Position numbers and translations under genes: made by a program. Below, piece after piece: positions 55,595 through 63,099 of a stretch of DNA of 64,000 nt. The notes below the pieces were generated by a model that saw nothing but the letters and a program-made list of their open reading frames with translations, was not told the origin of the DNA and ran no database searches. How positions within the stretch are numbered: position 1 is the first letter of the stretch; each line of letters opens with the position of its first letter. The DNA lies in IMG/VR virus record IMGVR_UViG_3300042556_001053, positions 50,444-114,443 of that record. One strand, written 5' to 3'. This DNA comes from a virus.

Positions 55595-55998
55595 TTGCCA
55601 GACTTCTTTCTAGCCTTTGCAAGAGCATCAAAATCTTTTACCTTCGTATCACCTAAGTATCCCCATGCATAACCGTCATTAATCATCATGTCATTAAGAG
55701 ATTCTGTGTCTCCATTAATATATACCCATCCTAAAATGCGACCATACTTTTCAGATGAATCCATTTTCTCAGTCTTAATCACAACAGACTTGGCATCCTT
55801 TAAAGCCTTTTTTAAATACTCCTTGGACTCAAGTCCTAGAGCTTTTTCTTTAAGATCCTTTGTGCGAGACTCAGGGGTATCAATGCCAGCCAGTCTTACA
55901 CGAGATGCAAATAGGATATCAAACCCTAAATCAATAAGAACGTCAATGGTATCTCCATCTACTACATTCTCTACTTTTCTTACATAGTATTCATACAT
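55591..55998 (-). CDS. SNase-like nuclease
   Basis: 135 residues from ATG 55998 (MYEYYVRKVENVVDGDTIDV). 'VDGDTIDVLIDLG...RLAGIDTPE' and EKYGRILGWVYI match staphylococcal-nuclease homologues (catalytic Asp/Arg/Glu pattern). TAATG coupled to the DUF2061 gene. Ends overlapping the thioredoxin start by 4 nt. Confidence 0.82.
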   Translation of the reverse strand: MYEYYVRKVENVVDGDTIDVLIDLGFDILFASRVRLAGIDTPESRTKDLKEKALGLESKEYLKKALKDAKSVVIKTEKMDSSEKYGRILGWVYINGDTESLNDMMINDGYAWGYLGDTKVKDFDALAKARKKSGK

Positions 55999-56210
55999 TA
56001 TTTTCTCCCCCATTTAACTTTATTCCAACCACGCTCATGGAAGTAATAAAGGATTGTTTTTGTAAATACCTCAAAACTTGCAATTGCTCCAGCCGTAACT
56101 GGCTCTTTTGTTATTGCCCAAGATATTACAAAAGTATCTGCTGTACCAATTATACGCCATGTAATAGACTTTAATGCTGACCTTTGTTTGGTTACATTCA
56201 TGATGGCCAC
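55998..56210 (-). CDS. DUF2061 membrane protein
   Basis: 70 residues. 'SITWRIIGTADTFVISWAITKEPVTAGAIASFEVFTKTILYYFHERGW' has the family's conserved W-R and Y-F-H-E-R. Two transmembrane helices. Paralogue at 58078-58278. Confidence 0.75.
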   Translation of the reverse strand: MAIMNVTKQRSALKSITWRIIGTADTFVISWAITKEPVTAGAIASFEVFTKTILYYFHERGWNKVKWGRK

Positions 56211-56249
56211 TCCATGTTCTTGGGACCCTTGGCTAAAGAACTATAAACT

Positions 56250-57011
56250 TTATATACCCATTTCTTTACGCTTTTGCGTAGCCGATATAGCATGAATGTC
56301 TGCCCCCAAATCTACTTGTTCAATCTTATACCCAACATCACGACCATAAACAATGTTAGTAATGTTAGGTAGTCTTAGGACTAATGCACCATCCATGAAC
56401 TCATCCCTAGCGATATATCCCTTGACCTCATCAAATGTCAGTGGATCCTTTTCGCTTGTGTTGTAGGTATTGCGGACACCCAAAAGCACTTGATCAGTTC
56501 TCTTTCCAGCTTCCTTATAAAGGGCATGGTGTCCTTCGTGCCATGGTTGATAACGACCAAGCATTAAAGTCGTTGGAGCTGACCAATCATGAAGTTTAAA
56601 CTTTTGAATAATATGCGATGCCTTTGCATCAGCGTTTAAATTATGACTGATGAATGCTACATCAAAACTTGTTGGTCTTTCAAACATTTTGTTTGTATCT
56701 TCAAACCTACCCTCAGCAAGTGTATCCATAAATACAAGAATGTCTGGCTTACCAAATGCTGCACGAGTTAAATCTGTAGGGCATACAAAGTCAACAACAA
56801 CTGGAGCAACCCCCTGTTTTGCAATAAGACGAGCCATTTCTCCCATACGACGAGCCTGCTCAAGTCTATCTTCTGCACTAAAACCTAAGTCTGAGTTTAC
56901 TGTTGCTCTAACCTCATCTGCATTAAGATGAATAGCATTTATGCGTTCTTTTAGTGCCTTCGCTAATTCTGTTTTACCAGAACCTGGAAGACCTATGATC
57001 TGAATGATCAT
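56250..57011 (-). CDS. Kinase-nucleotidyltransferase fusion (APS kinase-like + NMNAT-like)
   Basis: 253 residues. Residues 1-140 are a P-loop kinase (GLPGSGKT 7-14, LNADEVR 29-35) like APS kinase. Residues 146-253 are a nucleotidylyltransferase (GRYQPWHEGHH, with HxGH at 158-161, and ISATQKR near the end). Compared with NadR the domain order is reversed. Substrate unknown: NAD salvage, or an adenylyl-transfer step, are both possible. Confidence 0.78.
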   Translation of the reverse strand: MIIQIIGLPGSGKTELAKALKERINAIHLNADEVRATVNSDLGFSAEDRLEQARRMGEMARLIAKQGVAPVVVDFVCPTDLTRAAFGKPDILVFMDTLAEGRFEDTNKMFERPTSFDVAFISHNLNADAKASHIIQKFKLHDWSAPTTLMLGRYQPWHEGHHALYKEAGKRTDQVLLGVRNTYNTSEKDPLTFDEVKGYIARDEFMDGALVLRLPNITNIVYGRDVGYKIEQVDLGADIHAISATQKRKEMGI

Positions 57012-57265
57012 GCGTGTGGTTCCTCTGTTGCTTTGTTTTCAATAAGCTTGTCACGCTCATCAAGTATTGTTATTGCAAAAGACATCATTTTCTTATAACT
57101 ATCTGGATTGTTCATGATGCTATTATAGTGATGTCCACAAAACATTAGTATTCCCTCAATGCCTGTTACTTGAACTAATGCTTCTGCTGCACAAGAATCA
57201 CAACGGTCTGTTGCTTTCAAGATCCATTCTGGCTTAACAGTCTCATCTTTAATCATTGTAGTCAT
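57008..57265 (-). CDS. Zinc-binding DUF7455-like protein
   Basis: 85 residues. 'ATDRCDSCAAEALVQV...LMFCGHHYNSIM' gives C-x2-C and C-x-H-H zinc ligands as in a small actinobacterial family. ATGA overlap with the fusion gene. Confidence 0.65.
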   Translation of the reverse strand: MTTMIKDETVKPEWILKATDRCDSCAAEALVQVTGIEGILMFCGHHYNSIMNNPDSYKKMMSFAITILDERDKLIENKATEEPHA

Positions 57266-57274
57266 AGTATACCT

Positions 57275-57457
57275 TTACTTTCTATTATCAGTGGAATAAA
57301 AACCACTACCGTTAAAAACTGCTCCTATATTAGAGTATACACGAACTAAGCTAGCATTGCAAGTTTCACATGTATAACCAGGATCGTTTTCCTTAATAGA
57401 TCTTTCTTTTGTGTACCGTTTTGCACAAGGCATACAGTCATATTCATAAACTGGCAT
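57275..57457 (-). CDS. FmdB-type zinc ribbon protein
   Basis: 60 residues from ATG 57457 (MPVYEYDCMPCAKRYTK). Two Cys pairs (C-x2-C, C-x2-C: DCMPC, CETC) of the FmdB/putative regulatory zinc-ribbon fold. Begins 2 nt after the stop of the gene upstream. Confidence 0.75.
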   Translation of the reverse strand: MPVYEYDCMPCAKRYTKERSIKENDPGYTCETCNASLVRVYSNIGAVFNGSGFYSTDNRK

Positions 57458-57459
57458 AA

Positions 57460-58071
57460 TTAACAATCATGAATCCATGTAACAATGGCATATTTTTCAC
57501 CAGATGTAACTGGGTGTGCTATATGTCTATAAGCATAATTAGACGGAAACACCAATAATGACCCAGCTTTTGGCTTAATCTTTATTCCAAAGTTAACGAA
57601 CTCAATCTCTCCCCCCTCGTAGTCTTCATTTAAATAAACTATGGGAGACACCACCCTTCTAGATGATGTATCTCCATCGTAATGTGCTTTGTAGTACTGT
57701 GAATCTGTATATTTTAATAAGCTATTGCTCTCTGTGTAAAAAAATGTTTCATTTATATTAAACATTGAACGATAACTATACAAGTATACATTAAGAATTT
57801 TATTAAACTTTTCATTTATATTTTTTAGATCTTTATCTGTCTCTGAGGCTTTTTTCAAAGAAAGTGAATAGTTTGTTCTTACTTTATGTATTCCAAGGTT
57901 AGCATTTTCTTCTTCACTTTTAACTTTTCCTTTTGAAAAATATACTTGAGATTCTTGGTCTGAAGATATATTACTTATAGTAATAAGGTCTTCAGCCAAG
58001 CCATCCCAAACATCTTCATATATAGCAATTACACCAGCAAGCGTATATGTTGGCTTAATTGAGTTTAACAA
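57460..58071 (-). CDS. 2OG-Fe(II) oxygenase
   Basis: 203 residues. H130-x-D132 (KAHYDGD), distal H186 (IAHPVTSG), K193. Core YLNEDYEGGEIEF and IKPKAGSLLVFPSNY are like the main cluster, about 45 kb away. Longest insertion is N-terminal (residues 30-110). Confidence 0.87.
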   Translation of the reverse strand: MLNSIKPTYTLAGVIAIYEDVWDGLAEDLITISNISSDQESQVYFSKGKVKSEEENANLGIHKVRTNYSLSLKKASETDKDLKNINEKFNKILNVYLYSYRSMFNINETFFYTESNSLLKYTDSQYYKAHYDGDTSSRRVVSPIVYLNEDYEGGEIEFVNFGIKIKPKAGSLLVFPSNYAYRHIAHPVTSGEKYAIVTWIHDC

Positions 58072-58077
58072 GATTAA

Positions 58078-58278
58078 TCACTTAACCTTGTTACCAAACT
58101 TAGCCCAGACTCTTTCATGTAAGAAATATCCAAGTGCTTCCCAACCAATGTAAAGAAGAGCACCAAGACTTGCATACTCCCACTCACCAGTAAATAAATA
58201 AATTACTCCAGCAACTCCAACAAGGTGAAAAGTTTCCCAACTTGCTGTTTTTAATAGTGTTCTTTTAGTTGATTCCAT
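58078..58278 (-). CDS. DUF2061 membrane protein, paralogue
   Basis: 66 residues. 'TASWETFHLVGVAGVIYLFTGEWEYASLGALLYIGWEALGYFLHERVW' with the same L/F-H-E-R-x-W ending as 55998-56210. TAATG-type overlap with the endolysin gene start. Confidence 0.72.
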   Translation of the reverse strand: MESTKRTLLKTASWETFHLVGVAGVIYLFTGEWEYASLGALLYIGWEALGYFLHERVWAKFGNKVK

Positions 58279-58919
58279 TATAGAGCCACTGAACCCTTTC
58301 CTCCGCCAGAAGACTTCTTTGCTACAGTCTTTGCTGATTTCTTTGCAGCATCTGCAGTTGTAGCTTTAACAGGTGTTGCTGCCAACTTGTTTAGTAGTGG
58401 GGTATTCTCTTCACCAGTATAAACTGGACGGCCCCAACCAACTACAGCATTAACTAGCTTCTTCTTATTGTTCTTTACATATGCACGAGTCTTTTCTACG
58501 CACATACCACCATTACGCTGATCTCCCTTTGCAGTTCCAGATGTATTTCCTTCAATAACTTGTATAGTTCCATCTCCATTGTTCTTAATGCAAAGACCAA
58601 CATGTGAAATACGATTTACACCATCATCTGGGAAATCAAAATAAATCCAGTCTCCTGCTTGTGGGTCATCGTTACGAGCATCTGACCAACGCTCAGCCTT
58701 CTTAAACCAGTCTGCTGCTGCTACTGTTGATGCTGACTTAGGGAATGATTTTACTCCCGCAGTAAACGCACACCAAGAAACGAATGACTGGCACCATGGT
58801 TGGAAGTTAACCTTTATCCATGCACCGTACTTTGTTTCGTTATCTTTTGGGCCTTCAATCGTGCCCACTTCTTTCTTTGCAATATCAATGATTGCTTCTA
58901 GTGATCCTTTAGTTGCCAT
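58278..58919 (-). CDS. CHAP-domain endolysin
   Basis: 213 residues. Catalytic Cys-His-Glu/Asn: C43 (PWCQSFVSWC), H106 (ISHVGLC), E123 and N125 (VIEGNTSG). Would cleave peptidoglycan peptide bonds. The C-terminus is a linker ending AKTVAKKSSGGGKGSVAL, shared with 50361-50648. No signal peptide, so holin-dependent. Confidence 0.82.
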   Translation of the reverse strand: MATKGSLEAIIDIAKKEVGTIEGPKDNETKYGAWIKVNFQPWCQSFVSWCAFTAGVKSFPKSASTVAAADWFKKAERWSDARNDDPQAGDWIYFDFPDDGVNRISHVGLCIKNNGDGTIQVIEGNTSGTAKGDQRNGGMCVEKTRAYVKNNKKKLVNAVVGWGRPVYTGEENTPLLNKLAATPVKATTADAAKKSAKTVAKKSSGGGKGSVAL

Positions 58920-58953
58920 TTTACCCTCCTATAGGTATCTATCTATTATAGCA

Positions 58954-59229
58954 TTAGGAGGCTTTGTGTGTCAAACGATAATGAGTTCTTATTCTATGAC
59001 AGTTAGCACAGACTACCTCACACTTTGCTATTTCTTTTTTAATGGCTGCCCAAGAAAATCCATCATGAATCATTCTTGAGATGTTATATTTTTTATCATG
59101 CAGGTGATCAAAATCTAAAACTATATGATTATTAACGCCACAGTCTACACAGCCAGATGACTCTTTTATTTCAGACAGTCTTTTTTTAAACTGTTGCTTG
59201 TTGTAGTGAACCAACTCTTTGTCAGTCAT
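58954..59229 (-). CDS. HNH endonuclease
   Basis: 91 residues. C27-x2-C30, D41-H42 (LDFDHLHDKK), and C74-x2-C77-H78 (VCANCHR) form the HNH zinc-and-metal fold. A mobile or terminase-associated HNH. -10 TATAAT 9 nt upstream of the ATG. Confidence 0.82.
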   Translation of the reverse strand: MTDKELVHYNKQQFKKRLSEIKESSGCVDCGVNNHIVLDFDHLHDKKYNISRMIHDGFSWAAIKKEIAKCEVVCANCHRIRTHYRLTHKAS

Positions 59230-59258
59230 AGACTTTAATTATATCAACAAATATTAAG

Positions 59259-59340
59259 CCCCACACAGGCAATTCACCTGACTTGCGCCACGGTCTCTAT
59301 CCAATGGGTAACTAATCCATCACTAAGGTCCTGTGTGGGG
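59259..59340 (-). ncRNA. Structured RNA candidate (tRNA-like)
   Basis: Perfect 11-bp terminal stem CCCCACACAGG (59259-59269) / CCTGTGTGGGG (59330-59340). The interior, read on the minus strand, contains GTTACCCATTGGATAGAGAC (D-arm-like) and CAGGTGAATTGCCTG (hairpin, T-arm-like) but no complete anticodon arm. Lies between the HNH and Hsp20 genes. May be a degenerate tRNA, a tRNA-like element or a terminator. Confidence 0.5.
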
Positions 59341-59354
59341 ACATTTATATTGTA

Positions 59355-59771
59355 CTACTTGATTTTGATTGTCTTAGGCTTCTTTTCTTCAGGAACAATG
59401 CGTACTACATTAATGTGTAGCATTCCATCCTTTAGCTCTGCAGAAGTCACTTCCATGTATTCTCCAAGAGCAAAAGACCTTACAAACTTTCTACCTGCGA
59501 TACCTTTATGAACTACCTCTACATTTGCAACCTCAACAATCTCACCCTTGATAATTAATGTTCCATTATCTACTGAAACATCAATATCTTCTTTTGAAAA
59601 ACCAGCGACAGCCAGTGAAATCTTGTACGTATCTTCATCTAGTTTGATAAGATCATACGGAGGGTATGACTGTGAGTTTGTTTTGTGTGCTGTATTTAGG
59701 CGACTTAGCTCTCTGTTGAAGCCAATAAAAAAAGGATCATTGAATAGATCCATTGCATGTGTTACTACCAT
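59355..59771 (-). CDS. Small heat-shock protein Hsp20
   Basis: 138 residues. Alpha-crystallin domain with YKISLAVAGFSKEDIDVSVDNGTLIIKGE and a FALGEYMEVTSAELKDGMLHINV ending. RBS GAAAGGGGAATAAA upstream. C-terminal PKTIKIK is the I-x-I anchor. Chaperone of host or virion proteins. Confidence 0.88.
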   Translation of the reverse strand: MVVTHAMDLFNDPFFIGFNRELSRLNTAHKTNSQSYPPYDLIKLDEDTYKISLAVAGFSKEDIDVSVDNGTLIIKGEIVEVANVEVVHKGIAGRKFVRSFALGEYMEVTSAELKDGMLHINVVRIVPEEKKPKTIKIK

Positions 59772-59827
59772 TTTATTCCCCTTTCAAGCGAATAAGTTAA
59801 TGTACCCCCGTAGGCAGTACAATTCTA

Positions 59828-60649
59828 TTATAACATATTATGAAATGATTCAGCAAGGTGTAACTGCTGGTGAAGTCCCCAGTGAGGATGGCCAAGCTTA
59901 TCGTCAGCAGCAAAATCAAAAAGATCTGCAGCGTACTCTTGATGACATGTCCTAGTTTTCCCGTCATTAATAAAATCACCTAAAAAGTAACTATCTAAAT
60001 TGATTCTATAAAGAATATCAGAATACGATGTATCATTATAAGAAGTCCACAAAAGTTTAACATTGTTAGTCTTACAATATTGATCTAACATCTTCATAAA
60101 CATCAAATTATAAAAAATTGGTACTTCTTCTGGAATTACCTCATCTCCACTATGTGGTAGCTTTGAAAACTTTTCAATTTTACTATTATTAATAAATATG
60201 TTTTGTATATACGCTCTATCTTGATCAGAAATGTTTGGCTTTTTATCTACACCAAAAATATCTTTTACATATGGCATCTCCATTCTTGACATTGGAAATA
60301 CACCAAGTATATATTCTGGATGATAAAATTCTTTAAAAAATTGAAATGCTTTTATTACTTGTGCTTGCATGCTGTCGCCACCTTTTGCTAAGCTGATATA
60401 TGGCATATTTGTTTTTTCTGAGAGTAAGAATGGCCATGTATACTCTAGAGGTAGCCCAACACCCAAGGTTTGAGAACATCCCAAAACCAAAACCTTTTGA
60501 TCTTTAAATTCTTCAGACCTATAGCCATATGAATTATATTCATAATATATTTGTCTGTTATCATTTAACATTATAGTTTTTCCAGGGTCTCTGGAACTCA
60601 TTTTTTTTAAAGACCTTGAAAAAAGATCTAGAAAATTAACCTCAGTCAT
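59828..60649 (-). CDS. SGNH/GDSL hydrolase-like protein
   Basis: 273 residues from ATG 60649 (MTEVNFLDLFSRSLKKM), overlapping the previous gene by 8 nt; a longer frame from 60715 is rejected. 'VLVLGCSQTLGVGLPLEYTW', ISLAKGGDSMQAQV, GHPHWGLHQQLHLAE: same three blocks as 43448 and 45872. Confidence 0.68.
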   Translation of the reverse strand: MTEVNFLDLFSRSLKKMSSRDPGKTIMLNDNRQIYYEYNSYGYRSEEFKDQKVLVLGCSQTLGVGLPLEYTWPFLLSEKTNMPYISLAKGGDSMQAQVIKAFQFFKEFYHPEYILGVFPMSRMEMPYVKDIFGVDKKPNISDQDRAYIQNIFINNSKIEKFSKLPHSGDEVIPEEVPIFYNLMFMKMLDQYCKTNNVKLLWTSYNDTSYSDILYRINLDSYFLGDFINDGKTRTCHQEYAADLFDFAADDKLGHPHWGLHQQLHLAESFHNML

Positions 60650-61292
60650 GCCAATATTTCCTTCCATCTGGAACTTTACTATACTTGTCAGGATATCCAA
60701 TACCTGGCCTTCCATCTAATGCAAAATCAGCATACTGACCATTTACATCAACATAGTGCAAAAATGCCTGTGCCTGCCAAGATCCAACAGGTGCATCAAA
60801 TGGTTCACGCCAATGCTCTAGACTAACACCTTTGTAAACTACCATATCTCCAGGGAGCGTAATATTTTCTTTTCCATCTACCCAAATATTCCAACTATAA
60901 TTTTTATCATCTGTATTATAAAAACATCCTAGGTTAACTGTTGCTGATATCTCACAAGCAAACCTGTCTTTGTGTTTTTTGAGGTAATCTCCAGTTTTAT
61001 ATAGTCTGTGGTATGAATATGTTGGTAAAAGAGTAAGTCCTGTGGCCAGCTCAACTGTGTGATGCATTGCTACAAGTAGTGATTCTGTAATAGGGTTTGC
61101 ATAGCCAACCTGTGTAGGAGGACTTATAATGTCATTTTTAATGTTTGGGTTTGAAATTGAATCAAAATATATTGCATTAGCAAGAATATTTGCTTCATTT
61201 TGTGTTAATGCATTAGATACTTTAACATAGCCATTTTTACTAAAGAGATAAGAATTCTCTTTATTTTTATCAACTGGATTAATGTATGACAT
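60642..61292 (-). CDS. 2OG-Fe(II) oxygenase (phytanoyl-CoA-dioxygenase-like)
   Basis: 216 residues. 'YSYHRLYKTGDYLKKHKDRFACEISATVNLG' gives H107-x-D109; distal H160 (LEHWREPF). Core differs from the ten-gene cluster, closer to rhizobial/cyanophage type. Paired with the SGNH gene downstream. Confidence 0.82.
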   Translation of the reverse strand: MSYINPVDKNKENSYLFSKNGYVKVSNALTQNEANILANAIYFDSISNPNIKNDIISPPTQVGYANPITESLLVAMHHTVELATGLTLLPTYSYHRLYKTGDYLKKHKDRFACEISATVNLGCFYNTDDKNYSWNIWVDGKENITLPGDMVVYKGVSLEHWREPFDAPVGSWQAQAFLHYVDVNGQYADFALDGRPGIGYPDKYSKVPDGRKYWHD

Positions 61293-61316
61293 CTGATTCT
61301 CCTAACTATTACATTG

Positions 61317-61389
61317 CTGGTCTGGCAAGACTTGAACTTGCGACATGGGCATTAACAGTGCCCCGCTCTGCCAACTGAGCTACAGACCA
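61317..61389 (-). tRNA. tRNA-Asn(GTT)
   Basis: Acceptor TGGTCTG/CAGACCA, D arm GCTCAGTTGGCAGAGC, anticodon arm GGGCA-CTGTTAA-TGCCC, T arm TTCAAGT. Anticodon GTT; the 3' end reads GCA and CCA is not encoded. Confidence 0.92.
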
Positions 61390-61395
61390 AAACCT

Positions 61396-62250
61396 TTATC
61401 TAGCAATAAATACATACCCTAAAACTTTTGGCAAAGAAGATAAAAAATCTCCAAAAGTTTTTGATTGATTTAGAGTTACATACTTTGTTGCTGCTACTAC
61501 GGTAGCTCCAGAAGTTTGAGAAGCTGCAACATTTGATACAACCCCGTTATACATTGTTACAGGAATATCTCCACGTGTAACAAGATCAAGTCCAGGACCA
61601 CGATTTGTACTTGGAACCAGGTTTACTTGAGAACTTTGCAATGAGCCAACACCGATTACGTCAACGACACAAGATGGAAAGCCAACGATTTTGTCTGATC
61701 TATCGTTACCAGTTGCAGCAAAAGTTGGAATATTTTGTGCCTTTAAAGATGCTACAGCATTGATAGTATTAGTATCTGATGTGCAAGCCAATAGGTTGTT
61801 TTTTGATGTACCTGATTGACTAATAGATACAGCATCAATACTATATTTTGATGCATTCTTTGATACCCAGTCAATTGCTAAGGCTAAAGACTGTGGCTGG
61901 TTTCCTGAGTTACCCTGTGCCGTAATGTCTGCAATTCTAACAAATACAATCTTAATGTTTGGATTGATTGCTAAAGCTGCCTGTGTCATGTTATGACCAT
62001 GATACGTAGCATTACCAATGTTTGCAGGCCATACCTTTGAATTTGCTGAACCAACACCCTCCATGAACGCTAGTCCATTTGGGCAAGAACGGTTTACAGT
62101 GAAGCATGCTTCATAAATTACGGATGGAATCTTTGCAGAGTCTACTGCTGTGTCAATGATTGCCAATACCTTTTGATCTTGTGCCTGTGCTGGCTCAACT
62201 GCCATTAGTGCAAGTACTGCTGATAGTGCTACGATTACTAGTTTCTTCAT
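61396..62250 (-). CDS. Secreted subtilisin-like (S8) protease
   Basis: 284 residues. Signal peptide MKKLVIVALSAVLALMAVEP...AQA. Catalytic Asp at D33 (IIDTAVD), His at H84-H86 (YHGHNMT), oxyanion N182 (AATGND) and Ser S248 (SQTSGAT). No prodomain visible. Role inferred: degrading host surface or processing virion. Confidence 0.8.
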   Translation of the reverse strand: MKKLVIVALSAVLALMAVEPAQAQDQKVLAIIDTAVDSAKIPSVIYEACFTVNRSCPNGLAFMEGVGSANSKVWPANIGNATYHGHNMTQAALAINPNIKIVFVRIADITAQGNSGNQPQSLALAIDWVSKNASKYSIDAVSISQSGTSKNNLLACTSDTNTINAVASLKAQNIPTFAATGNDRSDKIVGFPSCVVDVIGVGSLQSSQVNLVPSTNRGPGLDLVTRGDIPVTMYNGVVSNVAASQTSGATVVAATKYVTLNQSKTFGDFLSSLPKVLGYVFIAR

Positions 62251-62272
62251 TTTGTTACCCCTTTTTTGTTTG

Positions 62273-62494
62273 TTATTGTTGTTTGATTTTAAAAACTACT
62301 TGACAAGGGTCTCCGCCCTCTTCCCATTCTTGCATTTCTTCATCTGTCATGTAACTGTCACCTTCGTGTGTGTTACAAAATGGTTCTGTAATCCAGCCAC
62401 GTTTGATTCCATTTTCCATCCAGATTTCAAATTCATCATAGTCAGACTCTAATGCCTGAATATCTTTTAATATTTCTTCAAACTCTTCGTTCAT
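62273..62494 (-). CDS. Hypothetical acidic protein, 73 aa (leaderless)
   Basis: MNEEFEEILKDIQALESDYDEFEIWMENG; helical and acidic. Leaderless: TTGACA (62529-62524), 17 nt, TATACT (62506-62501) ends 7 nt before the ATG; the promoter lies in the 3' end of the upstream gene. Confidence 0.58.
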   Translation of the reverse strand: MNEEFEEILKDIQALESDYDEFEIWMENGIKRGWITEPFCNTHEGDSYMTDEEMQEWEEGGDPCQVVFKIKQQ

Positions 62495-62500
62495 ATTATA

Positions 62501-62529
62501 AGTATATCCTTATCCTTGAAGGATGTCAA
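62501..62529 (-). promoter_or_regulatory. Leaderless promoter
   Basis: Minus strand TTGACA-17-TATACT (62529-62501). Consensus -35, near-consensus -10. Confidence 0.78.
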
Positions 62530-63028
62530 CTGGACCAATACAAGATGTACTGTATGCAACCGCTGCATTTAATGCTAGAGTCAGACGACGCTTGGGATCT
62601 TTATGATTTTGGGTAGCATGAAGAGAACCCATAGCGAAGTCTGCCCCAGATCCTATAGCACAGAAATCTCTGTCATAGGAAACCAATGTAAGGCCATCTG
62701 CATCATGTTCATACAGCTTTCCTTTTACTCCAATTAATAGTGATAGCTCACTATCTTTACCGCCAATATCCCACTCACTATAAAATGATTTAAGTGATTT
62801 TAGGAATTTACCATGCATAAACTTATCAGGATTGCCTTCTAGAGCAGGTGGAATAAAGTTATATTGAATAATCTGCCCATCAAATGTTCCTGCAAAACCA
62901 AATATGTAAGGACCTGATTTCCATATTTTTGGTTTGTCAATAGGAACAATGTAGGTACCCTCAGATGCCCCACGTTCTCCAGCAAGGTATACCTTACCGT
63001 CCTTCATTATCCCTGCAATACAAGTCAT
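62510..63028 (-). CDS. Proteasome/HslV-like Ntn hydrolase
   Basis: 172 residues. 'MTCIAGIMKDGKVYLAGERG' exposes Thr2 as the nucleophile after Met removal, and AIGSGADFAMGSLHA is the proteasome beta-subunit C-terminal signature. No prosequence. Might form a minimal protease or decoy. Start codon lies within a 10-bp inverted repeat (63026-63075). Confidence 0.68.
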   Translation of the reverse strand: MTCIAGIMKDGKVYLAGERGASEGTYIVPIDKPKIWKSGPYIFGFAGTFDGQIIQYNFIPPALEGNPDKFMHGKFLKSLKSFYSEWDIGGKDSELSLLIGVKGKLYEHDADGLTLVSYDRDFCAIGSGADFAMGSLHATQNHKDPKRRLTLALNAAVAYSTSCIGPVDILQG

Positions 63029-63075
63029 GCCTACCCCTAAGTCACTATATTACTAGTATACCAGAGGTAGGCATG
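63026..63075. promoter_or_regulatory. Inverted repeat over start codon and promoter
   Basis: CATGCCTACC (63026-63035) and GGTAGGCATG (63066-63075), a perfect 10-bp palindrome. One arm covers the start codon of the proteasome-like gene, the other its promoter spacer. Possible autoregulatory operator. Confidence 0.55.
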
Positions 63076-63083
63076 AGTGTCAA
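63055..63083 (-). promoter_or_regulatory. Consensus promoter of proteasome-like gene
   Basis: Minus strand TTGACA (63083-63078), 17 nt, TATACT (63060-63055). Confidence 0.75.
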
Positions 63084-63099
63084 TTAGCCTAAAATATGA

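Noticed and set aside
57310-57325. GTTAAAAACTGCTCC as a sixth 3' hairpin copy
   Set aside because: It lies inside a coding frame and lacks the matching 5' stem arm.
59259-59340. A complete tRNA at this locus
   Set aside because: No anticodon arm fits between the D- and T-like arms; kept as a structured RNA candidate only.
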